Shown: piece by piece, positions 9,853 to 18,160 of the stretch | How the letters are laid out: each line of letters opens with the position of its first letter | Numbering within the stretch: the first letter of the stretch is position 1 | NCBI RefSeq assembly: GCF_045348435.1 | Contig: NZ_CP157484.1 | Location: 2,418,001 to 2,482,000, forward strand | Length of the DNA: 64,000 bases | Origin: Alsobacter sp045348435 | GTDB taxonomy: Bacteria; Pseudomonadota; Alphaproteobacteria; Rhizobiales; Beijerinckiaceae | Reading direction: 5' to 3' | Translations under genes and position numbers: made by a program | Notes under the pieces: generated by a model | Told to the model about the DNA's origin: nothing | Databases searched by the model: none | What the model saw: the letters and a program-made list of their open reading frames with translations, nothing else

Positions 9853-10886
9853 GCGGCTTCGTCCAACAGGGGTGACTCGAAAACGGAATGCAGGGCCGCG
9901 GCGACCTGCGCCGGGTCCTCGGCCGTGACCAGCGCGCGGCGCAGATCCGGCCGCACCGCCCTGCCCTCGCGGACGAGATCGTCCGCATAGGCGGCCAGGT
10001 GCTTGCGGGCGTGCCGCACGCCGACCCGCGCCCCATAGGCGCAGAGCAGGCTGTCATAATGCTCCATCGCGGCGTCGCGCCTGGCCTCCAGCGCCGGTTC
10101 GGCGACGACCTCTCCGCCCGCCTCGAGCGCGCGCGCGATGGCCCCGACGAGCCACGGGCGGCCGACCGCGGCGCGGCCCACCATCACGCCGTCCGCGCCC
10201 GAGCGCTCCAGCATGGTCCGGGCGTCCTTCAGGCCGTTGCAGTCCCCATTGGCGATCACCGGGATCGAGACCGCCTGCTTCACGGCCCGGATCGCCGACC
10301 AGTCCGCCTCGCCCTTGTAGAACTGGCAGCGCGTGCGCCCATGGACGGTGATCATCCGCACGCCGGCGTCTTGCGCGCGGCGCGCGAGTTCCGGAGCGTT
10401 CCGGGTGGCGTCGTCCCAGCCAAGCCGCATCTTCACCGTCACCGGAATGCGCACGGCCGCGACCGTCGCCTCGATCAGGCTCAGAGCGTGGTCGAGGTCG
10501 CGCATCAGCGCCGAGCCCGCCAGGCCGCCGGTCACCTTCTTGGCGGGGCAGCCCATGTTGATGTCGACGACGGACGCCCCGGCGCCCTCCGCGATGCGGG
10601 CCGCCTCGGCCATCCAGTGAGGCTGCCGACCCGCCAGTTGCACGACATGAGGATCGATGCCCGCGCCCTCGGCGCGCAGCATCGCCTCTGCCGAGCCGCG
10701 GGCGAACTCGTCCGACGCGACCATCTCGGACACGACCAGCGAGGCGCCGAAGCGCCGGGCGATGCGCCTCAGCCCGGCGTCCGTGACGCCCGACATGGGC
10801 GCCAGCGCGACGCAGCCGTCCAGCGCGACAGGCCCGATCGCCAGGGGCGCTCGCCTTGGTTGCACGGTTTTTGTGCACTCAGTCAT
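9849..10886 (-). CDS. dusB: tRNA-dihydrouridine synthase DusB (NifR3)
   Basis: FMN-dependent enzyme that reduces uridine to dihydrouridine in tRNA D-loops, 345 aa. The TIM barrel opens with VALAPMSGVTD; INMGCPAKKVTGGLAGSALM contains the catalytic Cys, and VHGRTRCQFYKG and ANGDCNG are further family signatures. It is the first gene of the dusB-ntrB-ntrC operon. The frame is open to 11024, but residues before MTECTKTVQ are not conserved-looking, and the ATG at 10886 sits at the expected distance from the barrel, so it is chosen. It diverges from ispDF across about 157 bp, which should contain promoters for both directions. Confidence 0.96.
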   Translation of the reverse strand: MTECTKTVQPRRAPLAIGPVALDGCVALAPMSGVTDAGLRRIARRFGASLVVSEMVASDEFARGSAEAMLRAEGAGIDPHVVQLAGRQPHWMAEAARIAEGAGASVVDINMGCPAKKVTGGLAGSALMRDLDHALSLIEATVAAVRIPVTVKMRLGWDDATRNAPELARRAQDAGVRMITVHGRTRCQFYKGEADWSAIRAVKQAVSIPVIANGDCNGLKDARTMLERSGADGVMVGRAAVGRPWLVGAIARALEAGGEVVAEPALEARRDAAMEHYDSLLCAYGARVGVRHARKHLAAYADDLVREGRAVRPDLRRALVTAEDPAQVAAALHSVFESPLLDEAA

Positions 10887-11043
10887 GATGCCTGCATAGT
10901 AGCCAATTATTGCAGTGCAGCAAGCCGGGATCAGCCCGACTGCGTCAGGACATCGCACATCTTCCCACGCCAAGGGGGGCGCTCGTGGCCCAAGCGGCGC
11001 GGCGTGCGTTGACCCGCGATCCAAATCGCGTCATTCGAGGCTG

Positions 11044-12276
11044 ATGTCCAGCCGCGCCTCACTCGCCGTCATCATCGTGGCCGCCGGGCGGGGAGAACGC
11101 GCCGGGGCCGGCCAGCCCAAGCAGTTCCGCCCCGTCGCGGGCGTTAGCCTGCTCGCCCGCAGCATCGCCGCGATGGCGGCGGCCTGCCCGCAAGCCGACA
11201 TCCTCTGCGTCATCGGCGAGGACGACCGGACAGCGTATGAGCAGGCCGTGACGGAGCTTGAACCGGGATGGGCCGGGCGGCTGCTGGAGCCAGTCGCCGG
11301 CGGACCGACCCGCCAGGCCTCGGTCCGCAACGGCATGGAGGCGCTGGCCCGGGCGCCGGAGCCGCCATCCTACGTCCTCATCCATGACGCCGCCCGGCCC
11401 TTCGTCCCCCCGGACCTCGTGGCCCGCATCCTCGCCCAGACGGAGGCGACCGGCGCCGCCGTGCCCGGCACGGCGCTGGTCGACACCGTCAAGCGCGTCG
11501 CCGCCGACGGCCGCGTGCTGGACACCCCGGTCCGGGCCGAACTCAGCGCCGTGCAGACCCCGCAGGGCTTCGGCTTCGCCCCGCTCCTGGATGCGCACCG
11601 CCTCGCCTTCGCGGCCGGCCGCGAAGACCTCACGGACGACGCGGCGGTCGCCGAATGGGCCGGCATGGTGGTGCATGTCGTCGAGGGCGCGCCGGAGAAC
11701 GTCAAGATCACCCGTCCGGAGGACTTCGAGGCGGCGGAGCGCCGGCTGGCGCCCGCCCCGCGGAACCGCGGCGAGACCCGCGTCGGGCTGGGCTACGACG
11801 TTCACGCCTTCGAGCCCGGCCACGCGGTGATCCTGGGCGGCGTCGCCATCCCGCATGAGTTCGCGCTGAGCGGCCATTCCGACGCCGACGTCGTGCTGCA
11901 CGCCATCACGGACGCGGTGCTGGGCGCCATCGCGGACGGCGACATCGGCGATCATTTCCCGCCCTCCGACCCGCAATGGAAGGGCGCCTCGTCCGACCGT
12001 TTCCTCGCCTTCGCGGTGGAGCGCGTGCGGGCGCGCGGCGGCAGGCTGGTCCATGTCGACGCCACCGTGGTGTGCGAGGCGCCGCGCATCGGCCCCCATC
12101 GCGACGCCATGCGCCAGAGCATCGCAGCCATTTGCGGCCTGCCGGTCGGGCGCGTCGCCGTCAAGGCGACCACGTCCGAGCGCCTCGGCTTCACCGGCCG
12201 CCGCGAGGGCGTCGCCGCCCAGGCGGTCGCCACCGTCCTGCTGCCCGAAGAGGCCGACCCGACGGAGGACGCATGA
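11044..12276 (+). CDS. ispDF: Bifunctional IspD/IspF of the MEP isoprenoid pathway
   Basis: A 410-aa fusion of two non-consecutive MEP pathway enzymes. Residues about 1-230 are IspD (MEP cytidylyltransferase), with the CTP loop AAGRGERAGAGQPKQF and VLIHDAARPFV. Residues about 255-410 are IspF (MEcPP synthase), with the metal site GYDVHAF and GHSDADVVLHAITDAV, plus DGDIGDHFPPSD and KATTSERLGF. The fusion is typical of many alpha- and some epsilonproteobacteria. The ATG at 11044 puts the CTP loop close to the N-terminus as usual. The stop overlaps the start of the cinA-type gene (ATGA), indicating coupled translation. Confidence 0.97.
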   Translation: MSSRASLAVIIVAAGRGERAGAGQPKQFRPVAGVSLLARSIAAMAAACPQADILCVIGEDDRTAYEQAVTELEPGWAGRLLEPVAGGPTRQASVRNGMEALARAPEPPSYVLIHDAARPFVPPDLVARILAQTEATGAAVPGTALVDTVKRVAADGRVLDTPVRAELSAVQTPQGFGFAPLLDAHRLAFAAGREDLTDDAAVAEWAGMVVHVVEGAPENVKITRPEDFEAAERRLAPAPRNRGETRVGLGYDVHAFEPGHAVILGGVAIPHEFALSGHSDADVVLHAITDAVLGAIADGDIGDHFPPSDPQWKGASSDRFLAFAVERVRARGGRLVHVDATVVCEAPRIGPHRDAMRQSIAAICGLPVGRVAVKATTSERLGFTGRREGVAAQAVATVLLPEEADPTEDA

Positions 12277-12764
12277 TCCCGCACGACATCGAGAACCGCG
12301 CCGCGGCCGTTCTCGCCCATCTGCGCACGCGCGGGCTGAAGCTCGCGACGGTGGAGTCCTGCACCGGCGGCCTCGTGGCGGGCGCCCTCACCGCCGTCCC
12401 GGGCTCCTCCGACGTGGTGGAGCGCGGCTTCGTCACCTATTCCAACGAGGCCAAGACGGAGCTCGTCGGCGTCCCGGCGGAGCTGATCGCCCGCCACGGC
12501 GCGGTCAGCGAGCCCGTCGCGCGCGCCATGGCGCAAGGCGGCCTTGCTCATTCGCGCGCGGACGTGGCGGTGGCGATCACCGGCGTGGCCGGGCCCGGCG
12601 GCGGCACGGACGCCAAGCCGGTCGGCCTCGTGCACTTCGCCGCCGCGCGCCGGGGCGGGGCGACGGTCGCCTTGGAGAAGCGCTACGGCGATCTCGGCCG
12701 GGCCGGCGTGCGCGAGGCGGCCCTGCGCGACGCGCTCGATCTCCTGGAGGACGCCGGCCGCTAA
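12273..12764 (+). CDS. pncC: CinA-type nicotinamide-nucleotide amidohydrolase (PncC)
   Basis: Stand-alone C-terminal CinA domain, 163 aa, predicted to deamidate nicotinamide mononucleotide to nicotinate mononucleotide in the pyridine nucleotide cycle. VESCTGGLVAGALTAVPGSS contains the conserved catalytic SCTGG. GFVTYSNEAK, VAITGVAGPGGGT and KPVGLV are further family signatures. It lacks the N-terminal COG1058 domain of full-length CinA. The ATG overlaps the ispDF stop, so it is in the same transcript. It converges on the COQ10-like gene with a 9-bp gap. Confidence 0.93.
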   Translation: MIPHDIENRAAAVLAHLRTRGLKLATVESCTGGLVAGALTAVPGSSDVVERGFVTYSNEAKTELVGVPAELIARHGAVSEPVARAMAQGGLAHSRADVAVAITGVAGPGGGTDAKPVGLVHFAAARRGGATVALEKRYGDLGRAGVREAALRDALDLLEDAGR

Positions 12765-12773
12765 GCGGCCGCG

Positions 12774-13253
12774 TCAGGCCTGCGGCCCGGCGGCAAAGCG
12801 CTGCGCCGGTCCATAAACGATGTCGGCGCGCTCCTCGAACGCCTCCGCGAACTTCCGGAACGCGCGCTCGAACATCGCCCCCATGAGCAGGCCCAGCGTG
12901 CGGCTGCGGAACTCGTAGGTGATGTAGAACTCCACGACGCAGCCGTCGGGGGCGGCCTGGAACGACCAGCGGTTCTCCAGCATGCGGAACGGGCCGTCGA
13001 TATACTCGACCAGGATCTTCAGCCGCGGACGGTCCAGCGTGACGCGGCTCGTGAAGGTCTCGTGGATCGCCTTGTAGCCGACCGTCATGTCGGCCACGAG
13101 CACCTCCACCCCCTCCCCGCTCTGCGCCTTGCGGCGCACCTTCAGGTCCTCGCAGAGCGGCAGGAAAAGCGGGTACTTCTCGACGTCCGCGACCAGTTCG
13201 AACATGTTCGCCGGCGTGTGGCGCACCCGGCGCGTGGTCCTGAAGGACGGCAT
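12774..13253 (-). CDS. COQ10/RatA-like START-domain protein
   Basis: SRPBCC (START/polyketide-cyclase) fold protein, 159 aa, of the COQ10/RatA family. In alphaproteobacteria and mitochondria these bind ubiquinone or related lipids and support respiration. In E. coli the homologue was described as RatA, proposed to block ribosome subunit joining. Family features are FELVADVEKYPLFLPLC (about 18-34), ADMTVGYKAIHETFTS and LENRWSFQ. It lies 7 bp downstream of lipA in the same direction, a placement conserved in alphaproteobacteria, which favours a link to respiratory metabolism over a toxin role. Confidence 0.9.
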   Translation of the reverse strand: MPSFRTTRRVRHTPANMFELVADVEKYPLFLPLCEDLKVRRKAQSGEGVEVLVADMTVGYKAIHETFTSRVTLDRPRLKILVEYIDGPFRMLENRWSFQAAPDGCVVEFYITYEFRSRTLGLLMGAMFERAFRKFAEAFEERADIVYGPAQRFAAGPQA

Positions 13254-13260
13254 CGCGGGG

Positions 13261-14220
13261 TCAGGCCCCGAGCCGCGCGACCCGGGCCGCCTTGAGCCTG
13301 GCGAAGTCCTCGCCCGCGTGATGCGACGAGCGCGTCAGGGGCGAGGCCGAGACCAGCAGGAACCCCTTGCTGGCCGCGATCGTCTCGAAGCTCTTGAACT
13401 CGTCGGGGGTGACGAACCGCATCACGGGGTGATGCTTGCGCGTCGGCTGCAGGTACTGGCCGATGGTGAGGAAATCGACCTCGGCCGAGCGCAGGTCGTC
13501 CATCAATTGCAGCACCTCGTTCCGCTCCTCGCCGAGCCCGACCATGATGCCGGACTTGGTGAAGATCGTGCGGTCGAGCTCCTTCACCCGCTGCAGCAGG
13601 CGGATGGAGTGGAAGTAGCGGGCGCCGGGACGCACCGTCAGATATTTCGACGGCACCGTCTCCAGATTATGATTGAAGACGTCCGGCCGGGCCGCGACCA
13701 CGACCTCCAGCGCGCCCTCCTTGCGCAGAAAGTCCGGCGTCAGCACCTCGATCGTGGTCAGAGGGCTGCGGGCCCGGATGGCGCGGATGACCTGCGCGAA
13801 ATGCTCGGCGCCGCCATCCGCGAGGTCGTCGCGGTCGACCGAGGTGATGACGACATGCTGCAGGCCGAGCTTGGCGACGGCGTCGGCGATCTTGGCCGGC
13901 TCCTCGGCGTCGAGCGCGCCCGGCATGCCGGTCTTCACGTTGCAAAAGGCGCAGGCCCGCGTGCAGGTGTCGCCCATGATCATGAAGGTGGCGTGCTTCT
14001 TCTCCCAGCACTCGCCGATATTGGGGCAGCCGGCCTCCTCGCACACGGTGACGAGCTTGTGCTCGCGCACGATGGCGTTCGTCTCGGCCCATTTCGGCGA
14101 GCCCGGAGCCTTCACGCGGATCCAGTCGGGCTTGCGCTGCACCGGCTGGTCCGGGCGATGGACCTTCTCCGGATGGCGGGGACGGGCGTCCTTGTTCAAC
14201 AGGTCCAGGAGAACGGCCAT
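13261..14220 (-). CDS. lipA: Lipoyl synthase
   Basis: Radical-SAM enzyme, 319 aa, that inserts two sulfur atoms into octanoyl groups on lipoyl domains of 2-oxoacid dehydrogenases. CEEAGCPNIGEC binds the auxiliary iron-sulfur cluster and CTRACAFC the radical-SAM cluster. The C-terminal Ser-rich segment ASPLTRSSHHAGED contains the serine that ligates the auxiliary cluster. The ATG at 14220 is preceded by GAGGAG; the frame extends to 14268 without a better site. Its substrate domains are encoded upstream in the same direction (pdhB, pdhC), so the operon groups enzyme and target. A REP-like palindrome lies about 120 bp upstream. Confidence 0.97.
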   Translation of the reverse strand: MAVLLDLLNKDARPRHPEKVHRPDQPVQRKPDWIRVKAPGSPKWAETNAIVREHKLVTVCEEAGCPNIGECWEKKHATFMIMGDTCTRACAFCNVKTGMPGALDAEEPAKIADAVAKLGLQHVVITSVDRDDLADGGAEHFAQVIRAIRARSPLTTIEVLTPDFLRKEGALEVVVAARPDVFNHNLETVPSKYLTVRPGARYFHSIRLLQRVKELDRTIFTKSGIMVGLGEERNEVLQLMDDLRSAEVDFLTIGQYLQPTRKHHPVMRFVTPDEFKSFETIAASKGFLLVSASPLTRSSHHAGEDFARLKAARVARLGA

Positions 14221-14342
14221 TCTGCAAGCTCCTCGCGGTCTGGCCGCGCTGGCTAGGGAGGTAGTCACTTTTCAAAGGCGCGGCAAGATTGGGCGGCCTG
14301 GCGCCATGGTCGCATAGGGCGGGTGACGGGCTGTCGCTGCAA

Positions 14343-14380
14343 CCGTCATCCCTGGCGGCGCGAAGCGCCGGGGATGACGG
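14343..14380. repeat. REP-like palindromic element
   Basis: A 38-bp imperfect palindrome: CCGTCATCCC pairs with GGGATGACGG, and an inner GGCGC-GAA-GCGCC stem closes it, with a small bulge. GTCATCCC...GGGATGAC palindromes are a known dispersed repeat type in alphaproteobacterial intergenic regions. It begins 8 bp after the stop of the GlsB-like gene and lies between it and lipA, so it could act as a transcription attenuator or RNA stabiliser. Confidence 0.8.
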
Positions 14381-14388
14381 GAGACCGT

Positions 14389-14679
14389 TCAGTACCCTTG
14401 CGGCTGGCCCCGGACTTTGCGCCAGATCCACAACACCAGCACCGCGCCGATCACCGCCGCTACCAGCGTGCGGAAGAAGCCGAACACGGGCACGTTCAGC
14501 AATTCGGCGATCTTGCCGCCGACGAAGCTGCCGGCGATGCCGACCAGCAGGTTCGTGAAGAGCCCATGCCTCGACTCGGTGATCTTCTCCGCGATCCAGC
14601 CGGCGAGCACGCCGACCAGCAGCATGGTGAAGAAGCCCATGTTGGGGTTGCCCAGGGCCGAATAGGTGGTGCTGTCCAT
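14389..14679 (-). CDS. GlsB/YeaQ/YmgE-family membrane protein
   Basis: Small inner-membrane protein, 96 aa, with three hydrophobic segments rich in glycine. MLLVGVLAGWIAEKI and LLVGIAGSFVGGKIA are the paired glycine-rich helices typical of the transglycosylase-associated/GlsB family, which is often stress-induced; the molecular role is unknown. The ATG at 14679 (MDSTTYSALG) follows GGAG; an ATG at 14640 (MGFFTM) would give 83 aa, nearer the usual family length. It lies 13 bp downstream of lpdA and ahead of lipA, so it interrupts the usual lpdA-lipA adjacency. Confidence 0.85.
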   Translation of the reverse strand: MDSTTYSALGNPNMGFFTMLLVGVLAGWIAEKITESRHGLFTNLLVGIAGSFVGGKIAELLNVPVFGFFRTLVAAVIGAVLVLWIWRKVRGQPQGY

Positions 14680-14692
14680 CGCGCTGCTCCGC

Positions 14693-16132
14693 TCACACGT
14701 GGATGACGCGCCCATACGCGTCCAGGACGCTCTCGTGCATCGTCTCCGACAGCGTGGGATGCGGGAAGACGGTATGCATCAGGTCTTCTTCGGTGGTCTC
14801 CAGGCCCATCGCCACCACGAAGCCCTGGATCAGCTCGGTGACTTCCGCCCCCACCATGTGGGCGCCCAGCAGCTTGCCGGTCTTGGCGTCGAAGATGGTC
14901 TTCACCAGCCCGTCCGGCTCGCCCAGCGCGATGGCCTTGCCGTTGCCGATGAACGGGAACCGGCCGACCTTGACGGAAAAGCCCTGTTCCTTGGCCTTGG
15001 CCTCGGTGAGGCCGACGCTGGCGATCTGCGGGTTGCAATAGGTGCAGCCCGGGATCTGCAGTTTGTCCATCGCGTGCGTGTGCAGGCCCTTGATGGTCTC
15101 CACGCAGATGACGCCCTCGTGCTCGGCCTTGTGGGCCAGCATCGGTGGGCCGGCCACGTCGCCGATGGCGTAGACGCCGGGCACGTTGGTGCGGCCCATG
15201 CCGTCCGTCACGATGCTGCCGCGGTCGAGCTTGACGCCGAGCGCCTCCAGCCCGAGCCCCTCGGTGTTGCAGACCACGCCGACGGCCGAGATGAGGCGCT
15301 CCGCCGTGATCGCCTGCGACCCGCCCTTCTCGTCCTGGACCGTGGCCGTGACGCTGTCGGCGCCCTTCTCGACCTTGGTCACCTTGGCGCCGGTGAGGAT
15401 CTTGATGCCCTGCTTCTCGAAGCGCTTGCGCGCCAGCGCGGCGATCTCGGCGTCCTCGACGGGCAGCACCTGCGGCAGCACCTCGACGACCGTCACCTCG
15501 GCCCCCATGGTGCGGTAGAAGGAGGCGAACTCGATGCCGATGGCGCCCGAACCCATCACGATCAGCGACTTGGGGAAAGTCGCCGGGTTCATGGCCTCGA
15601 AATAGGTCCAGATCAGCTTGCCGTCCGGCTCGATGCCGGGCAGCGCGCGCGGGCGCGCGCCGGTCGCCACGATGATGTGCTTGGCCTTGTAGGTCCCGTG
15701 GCCGAGCGTGCCCTTGGGCACGGGGTTCTGCGGCTGCACGACCGGCTTGGTGGACGGGCCGACCACGACCTCGCCCTTGCCGAGCTTGGCCTCGCCCCAA
15801 ATCACGTCGACCTTGTTCTTCTTCAGCAGGAAGCCGACGCCCTGGTTGAGCTGCGCCGAGATCCCGCGCGAGCGCTTCACCACGCCGGCGAGATCGAAGC
15901 CGGGCTTGCCCTCGATGGTGAGGCCATAGGCCCCCGGATGCTGCATGTAGTGGTAGATCTCGGCCGACCGCAGCAGCGCCTTGGTGGGAATGCACCCCCA
16001 GTTCAGGCAGATGCCGCCCAGATGCTCGCGCTCCACCACGGCGGTCTTGAACCCGAGCTGCGCAGCCCTGATGGCCGCCACATAGCCGCCCGGCCCGCCG
16101 CCGATGATGATCACGTCGTAGGTGTCGGCCAT
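14693..16132 (-). CDS. lpdA: Dihydrolipoyl dehydrogenase (E3)
   Basis: FAD-dependent disulfide oxidoreductase, 479 aa, that reoxidises dihydrolipoamide in the pyruvate dehydrogenase complex using NAD. The FAD motif GGGPGGYVAA is at 11-20 and the redox disulfide C42/C47 is in GGICLNWGCIPTK. The NAD-binding glycine motif IVMGSGAIGIEFASF and the C-terminal base HPTLSE are present. It is fourth in the pdh gene order. A DUF559 gene stops only 4 bp before its ATG, so the lpdA ribosome site (GGAG near 16143-16146) lies inside the last codons of that gene. Confidence 0.97.
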   Translation of the reverse strand: MADTYDVIIIGGGPGGYVAAIRAAQLGFKTAVVEREHLGGICLNWGCIPTKALLRSAEIYHYMQHPGAYGLTIEGKPGFDLAGVVKRSRGISAQLNQGVGFLLKKNKVDVIWGEAKLGKGEVVVGPSTKPVVQPQNPVPKGTLGHGTYKAKHIIVATGARPRALPGIEPDGKLIWTYFEAMNPATFPKSLIVMGSGAIGIEFASFYRTMGAEVTVVEVLPQVLPVEDAEIAALARKRFEKQGIKILTGAKVTKVEKGADSVTATVQDEKGGSQAITAERLISAVGVVCNTEGLGLEALGVKLDRGSIVTDGMGRTNVPGVYAIGDVAGPPMLAHKAEHEGVICVETIKGLHTHAMDKLQIPGCTYCNPQIASVGLTEAKAKEQGFSVKVGRFPFIGNGKAIALGEPDGLVKTIFDAKTGKLLGAHMVGAEVTELIQGFVVAMGLETTEEDLMHTVFPHPTLSETMHESVLDAYGRVIHV

Positions 16133-16136
16133 GTCG

Positions 16137-16589
16137 TTAGGCTCCAGCGTGTTCCCCTCCCCCTTGTGGGGAGGGGCTAGGGGTGGGGGTCGCGCCCAGC
16201 CCCAGAGATTGAGGTTCGTTCAGGGCCGCCCAAATCGTGTCCAGCACGCCCGGCATCGACCGACGAACGTCGTGATTCGAGAAGCGCAGGACGCGAAAAC
16301 CCTGGCGATGCAGAAAAGCGTCGCGCGCGGCGTCCTTGCGGGACTCCGTCTCCCAGCCATGCTGCTCACCATCAACTTCGACGACGAGGCGAGCGGCAAG
16401 ACAGCAAAAATCAGCGATGTAGGGTCCCAAGGCGACCTGACGGCGGAAGTGCGTGGAACGAAGGGGGATGTGATTCCGTACGACGCGCCACAGGAGACGT
16501 TCAGGAACCGTCATCTCGCGCCGTAACCGTGTCGCACAGGCGCGTTGACGTTCGTTGCGGCTTGGGTATGTCGGCTTCCCTGTCGCCAT
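16137..16589 (-). CDS. DUF559 (Vsr-like) endonuclease-domain protein inside repeat-bracketed unit
   Basis: A 150-aa protein with a DUF559 domain, related to very-short-patch-repair and PD-(D/E)XK-like nucleases. The core is RRQVALGPYIADFCC with D60, then LVVEVDGEQH with E71, D73 and H77, then FLHRQGFRVLRFSNHDV. The ATG at 16589 is chosen; upstream in-frame codons to 16655 are encoded by the right repeat. The C-terminal tail (TPTPSPSPQGGGE) is translated from the left 41-bp repeat, so the gene is exactly framed by the two repeats. It sits between pdhC and lpdA, where alphaproteobacteria normally have no gene. The substrate is unknown; nuclease activity is inferred. Confidence 0.82.
   Translation of the reverse strand: MATGKPTYPSRNERQRACATRLRREMTVPERLLWRVVRNHIPLRSTHFRRQVALGPYIADFCCLAARLVVEVDGEQHGWETESRKDAARDAFLHRQGFRVLRFSNHDVRRSMPGVLDTIWAALNEPQSLGLGATPTPSPSPQGGGEHAGA
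16151..16191 (+). repeat. Left copy of 41-bp inverted repeat flanking DUF559 gene
   Basis: A 41-bp sequence that matches the reverse complement of 16608-16648 at 39 of 41 positions. Each copy is itself partly palindromic around CCCCTTGTGGGG and ends in a GGGGTGGGGGTC run. It codes for the proline/glycine-rich tail of the DUF559 protein and lies about 20 bp upstream of the lpdA start. Confidence 0.93.
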
Positions 16590-16607
16590 CTGGATTCGCC
16601 TCTGCGA

Positions 16608-16648
16608 GACCCCCACCCCTAACCCCTCCCCACAAGGGGTAGGGGAAC
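16608..16648 (-). repeat. Right copy of 41-bp inverted repeat flanking DUF559 gene
   Basis: Inverted partner of 16151-16191 (39 of 41 identical by direct reading). It lies 18 bp upstream of the chosen DUF559 start and about 37 bp downstream of the pdhC stop. Together the copies bracket one gene and nothing else. Confidence 0.93.
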
Positions 16649-16684
16649 GCGTCACGCCGGCTGAGACCGGCGCTCAACGTCGCC

Positions 16685-18148
16685 TCACACCAGCATCGCC
16701 ATCGGGTTCTCGATCAAATCCTTCAGCGCCGCGATGAGCTGGGCGCCAAGAGCGCCGTCCACGGCGCGGTGATCGCAGGACAGCGTGATGCTCATCACGG
16801 TCGCGACCGCCAGCTCGCCCTTGCGCACTACGGCGCGCTGCTCGCCCGCGCCCACCGCCAGGATGGTGGAGTGCGGCGGGTTGATCACCGCCGTGAAGTC
16901 CTTGATGCCGAACATGCCCAGATTGGACACCGCCGTGGTGCCGCCCTGGTACTCCTCGGGCTTCAGCTTGCGGGCCTTGGCGCGCGCGGCGAAGTCCTTC
17001 ATGGCGTTGGCGATGGCCGACAGGGTCTTCTCGTCGGCGCTGCGGATGATGGGCGTGATCAGCCCGTTGCCCGGGAGCGCCACCGCCACGCCGACATCGG
17101 CGTGCTTGTGCTTGAGCATCGCGCCTTCGGTCCAGGTCACGTTGGCGTCCGGCACGCGCATCAGCGCCATGGCGAGCGCCTTGATGACCATGTCGTTGAC
17201 CGACACCTTCCAGGCGGGCTTGCCCTCCTTGTCCTTCGGCGCCGAGCCGTTCACCTGCTCTCGCAGCTTCAGCAGCGCGTCGATCTCGCAATCCATCGTC
17301 AGGTAGAATTGCGGGACGGTCTGGCGGGCCTCCGTCAGGCGGCGCGCGATGGTCTTGCGCATGCCGTCATGCGGGATCTCCTCGTAGCTGCCGGGCTGGA
17401 ACAGCTTCTTGATCGCCTCGTCCGAGGCGCCGGCGGGCGCAGGAGCCTTGGCGGGCGCCGGCGCGGCGACGGGAGCCGCCGCGGGCTGGGCGGCCGCAGC
17501 GGCGGGAGCCGCCTTCCCGGTCCCGCCCGCGATCGCCGAGCGAACGTCGCGCTCCACGATGCGGCCATGCGGCCCCGAGCCCTGGATCCGGCCGAGTTCG
17601 AGGCCGGCGTCCTTGGCGATCCGCTTGGCGAGGGGCGAGGCGAAGATGCGCGCGCCCCCGGCGTCGGGCTGCGGCGCCGGTGCGGGAGCCGTCCCCGCCG
17701 GGGCGGGTGCGCCGGCGTCGAAGGACGCGGCCGAGCGCGCCTCCGGGGCGGCCGCGGCGGCGGTAGCCTGCGGGGCGGACGCGGCTTCGGCGGCGGCCGG
17801 CGGGGCCGCCGCGGTCACCATGTCGGCCGCGTTCTGGGGAGACTTGGCGCCCGGCGCCGAGGCAGGCGCGCCGCCCCCGCCCGAGGCCACGGCCTTCGGG
17901 TCCTCGCCCTCCCCGGCGATCAGCGCGATCAGCTCATTGACCGGAACGTCGGCGGTGCCTTCCGGCACCACGATCTTGGCCAGGATCCCCTCGTCGACCG
18001 CCTCCACCTCCATGGTGGCCTTGTCGGTCTCGATCTCGGCGATCACGTCGCCGGACTTGATCGCGTCGCCTTCCTTCTTCAGCCACTTGGCGAGATTGCC
18101 CTTCTCCATCGTGGGAGAGAGGGCCGGCATCAGCACATTGACGGGCAT
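16685..18148 (-). CDS. pdhC: Pyruvate dehydrogenase E2, dihydrolipoamide acetyltransferase
   Basis: Core acetyltransferase of the pyruvate dehydrogenase complex, 487 aa. One lipoyl domain at 1-80 has the lipoylated Lys in EIETDKATMEVEAVD. A long Ala/Pro linker follows, then the peripheral subunit-binding domain (about 165-200, ASPLAKRIAKDAGLELGRI). The catalytic domain is at about 255-487, with the active-site motif SCDHRAVDGALGAQ near the C-terminus. It lies 12 bp downstream of pdhB. Its lipoyl domain is nearly identical to the one on PdhB. Confidence 0.97.
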   Translation of the reverse strand: MPVNVLMPALSPTMEKGNLAKWLKKEGDAIKSGDVIAEIETDKATMEVEAVDEGILAKIVVPEGTADVPVNELIALIAGEGEDPKAVASGGGGAPASAPGAKSPQNAADMVTAAAPPAAAEAASAPQATAAAAAPEARSAASFDAGAPAPAGTAPAPAPQPDAGGARIFASPLAKRIAKDAGLELGRIQGSGPHGRIVERDVRSAIAGGTGKAAPAAAAAQPAAAPVAAPAPAKAPAPAGASDEAIKKLFQPGSYEEIPHDGMRKTIARRLTEARQTVPQFYLTMDCEIDALLKLREQVNGSAPKDKEGKPAWKVSVNDMVIKALAMALMRVPDANVTWTEGAMLKHKHADVGVAVALPGNGLITPIIRSADEKTLSAIANAMKDFAARAKARKLKPEEYQGGTTAVSNLGMFGIKDFTAVINPPHSTILAVGAGEQRAVVRKGELAVATVMSITLSCDHRAVDGALGAQLIAALKDLIENPMAMLV

Positions 18149-18160
18149 GGCTCTCTCCGC

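Noticed and set aside
12774..13253. RatA toxin of a toxin-antitoxin pair
   Set aside because: No RatB-like partner is nearby, and the lipA-adjacent position fits the COQ10-type role conserved in alphaproteobacteria.
16122..16526. Plus-strand frame opposite the DUF559 gene
   Set aside because: Antisense to a protein with clear DUF559 motifs.
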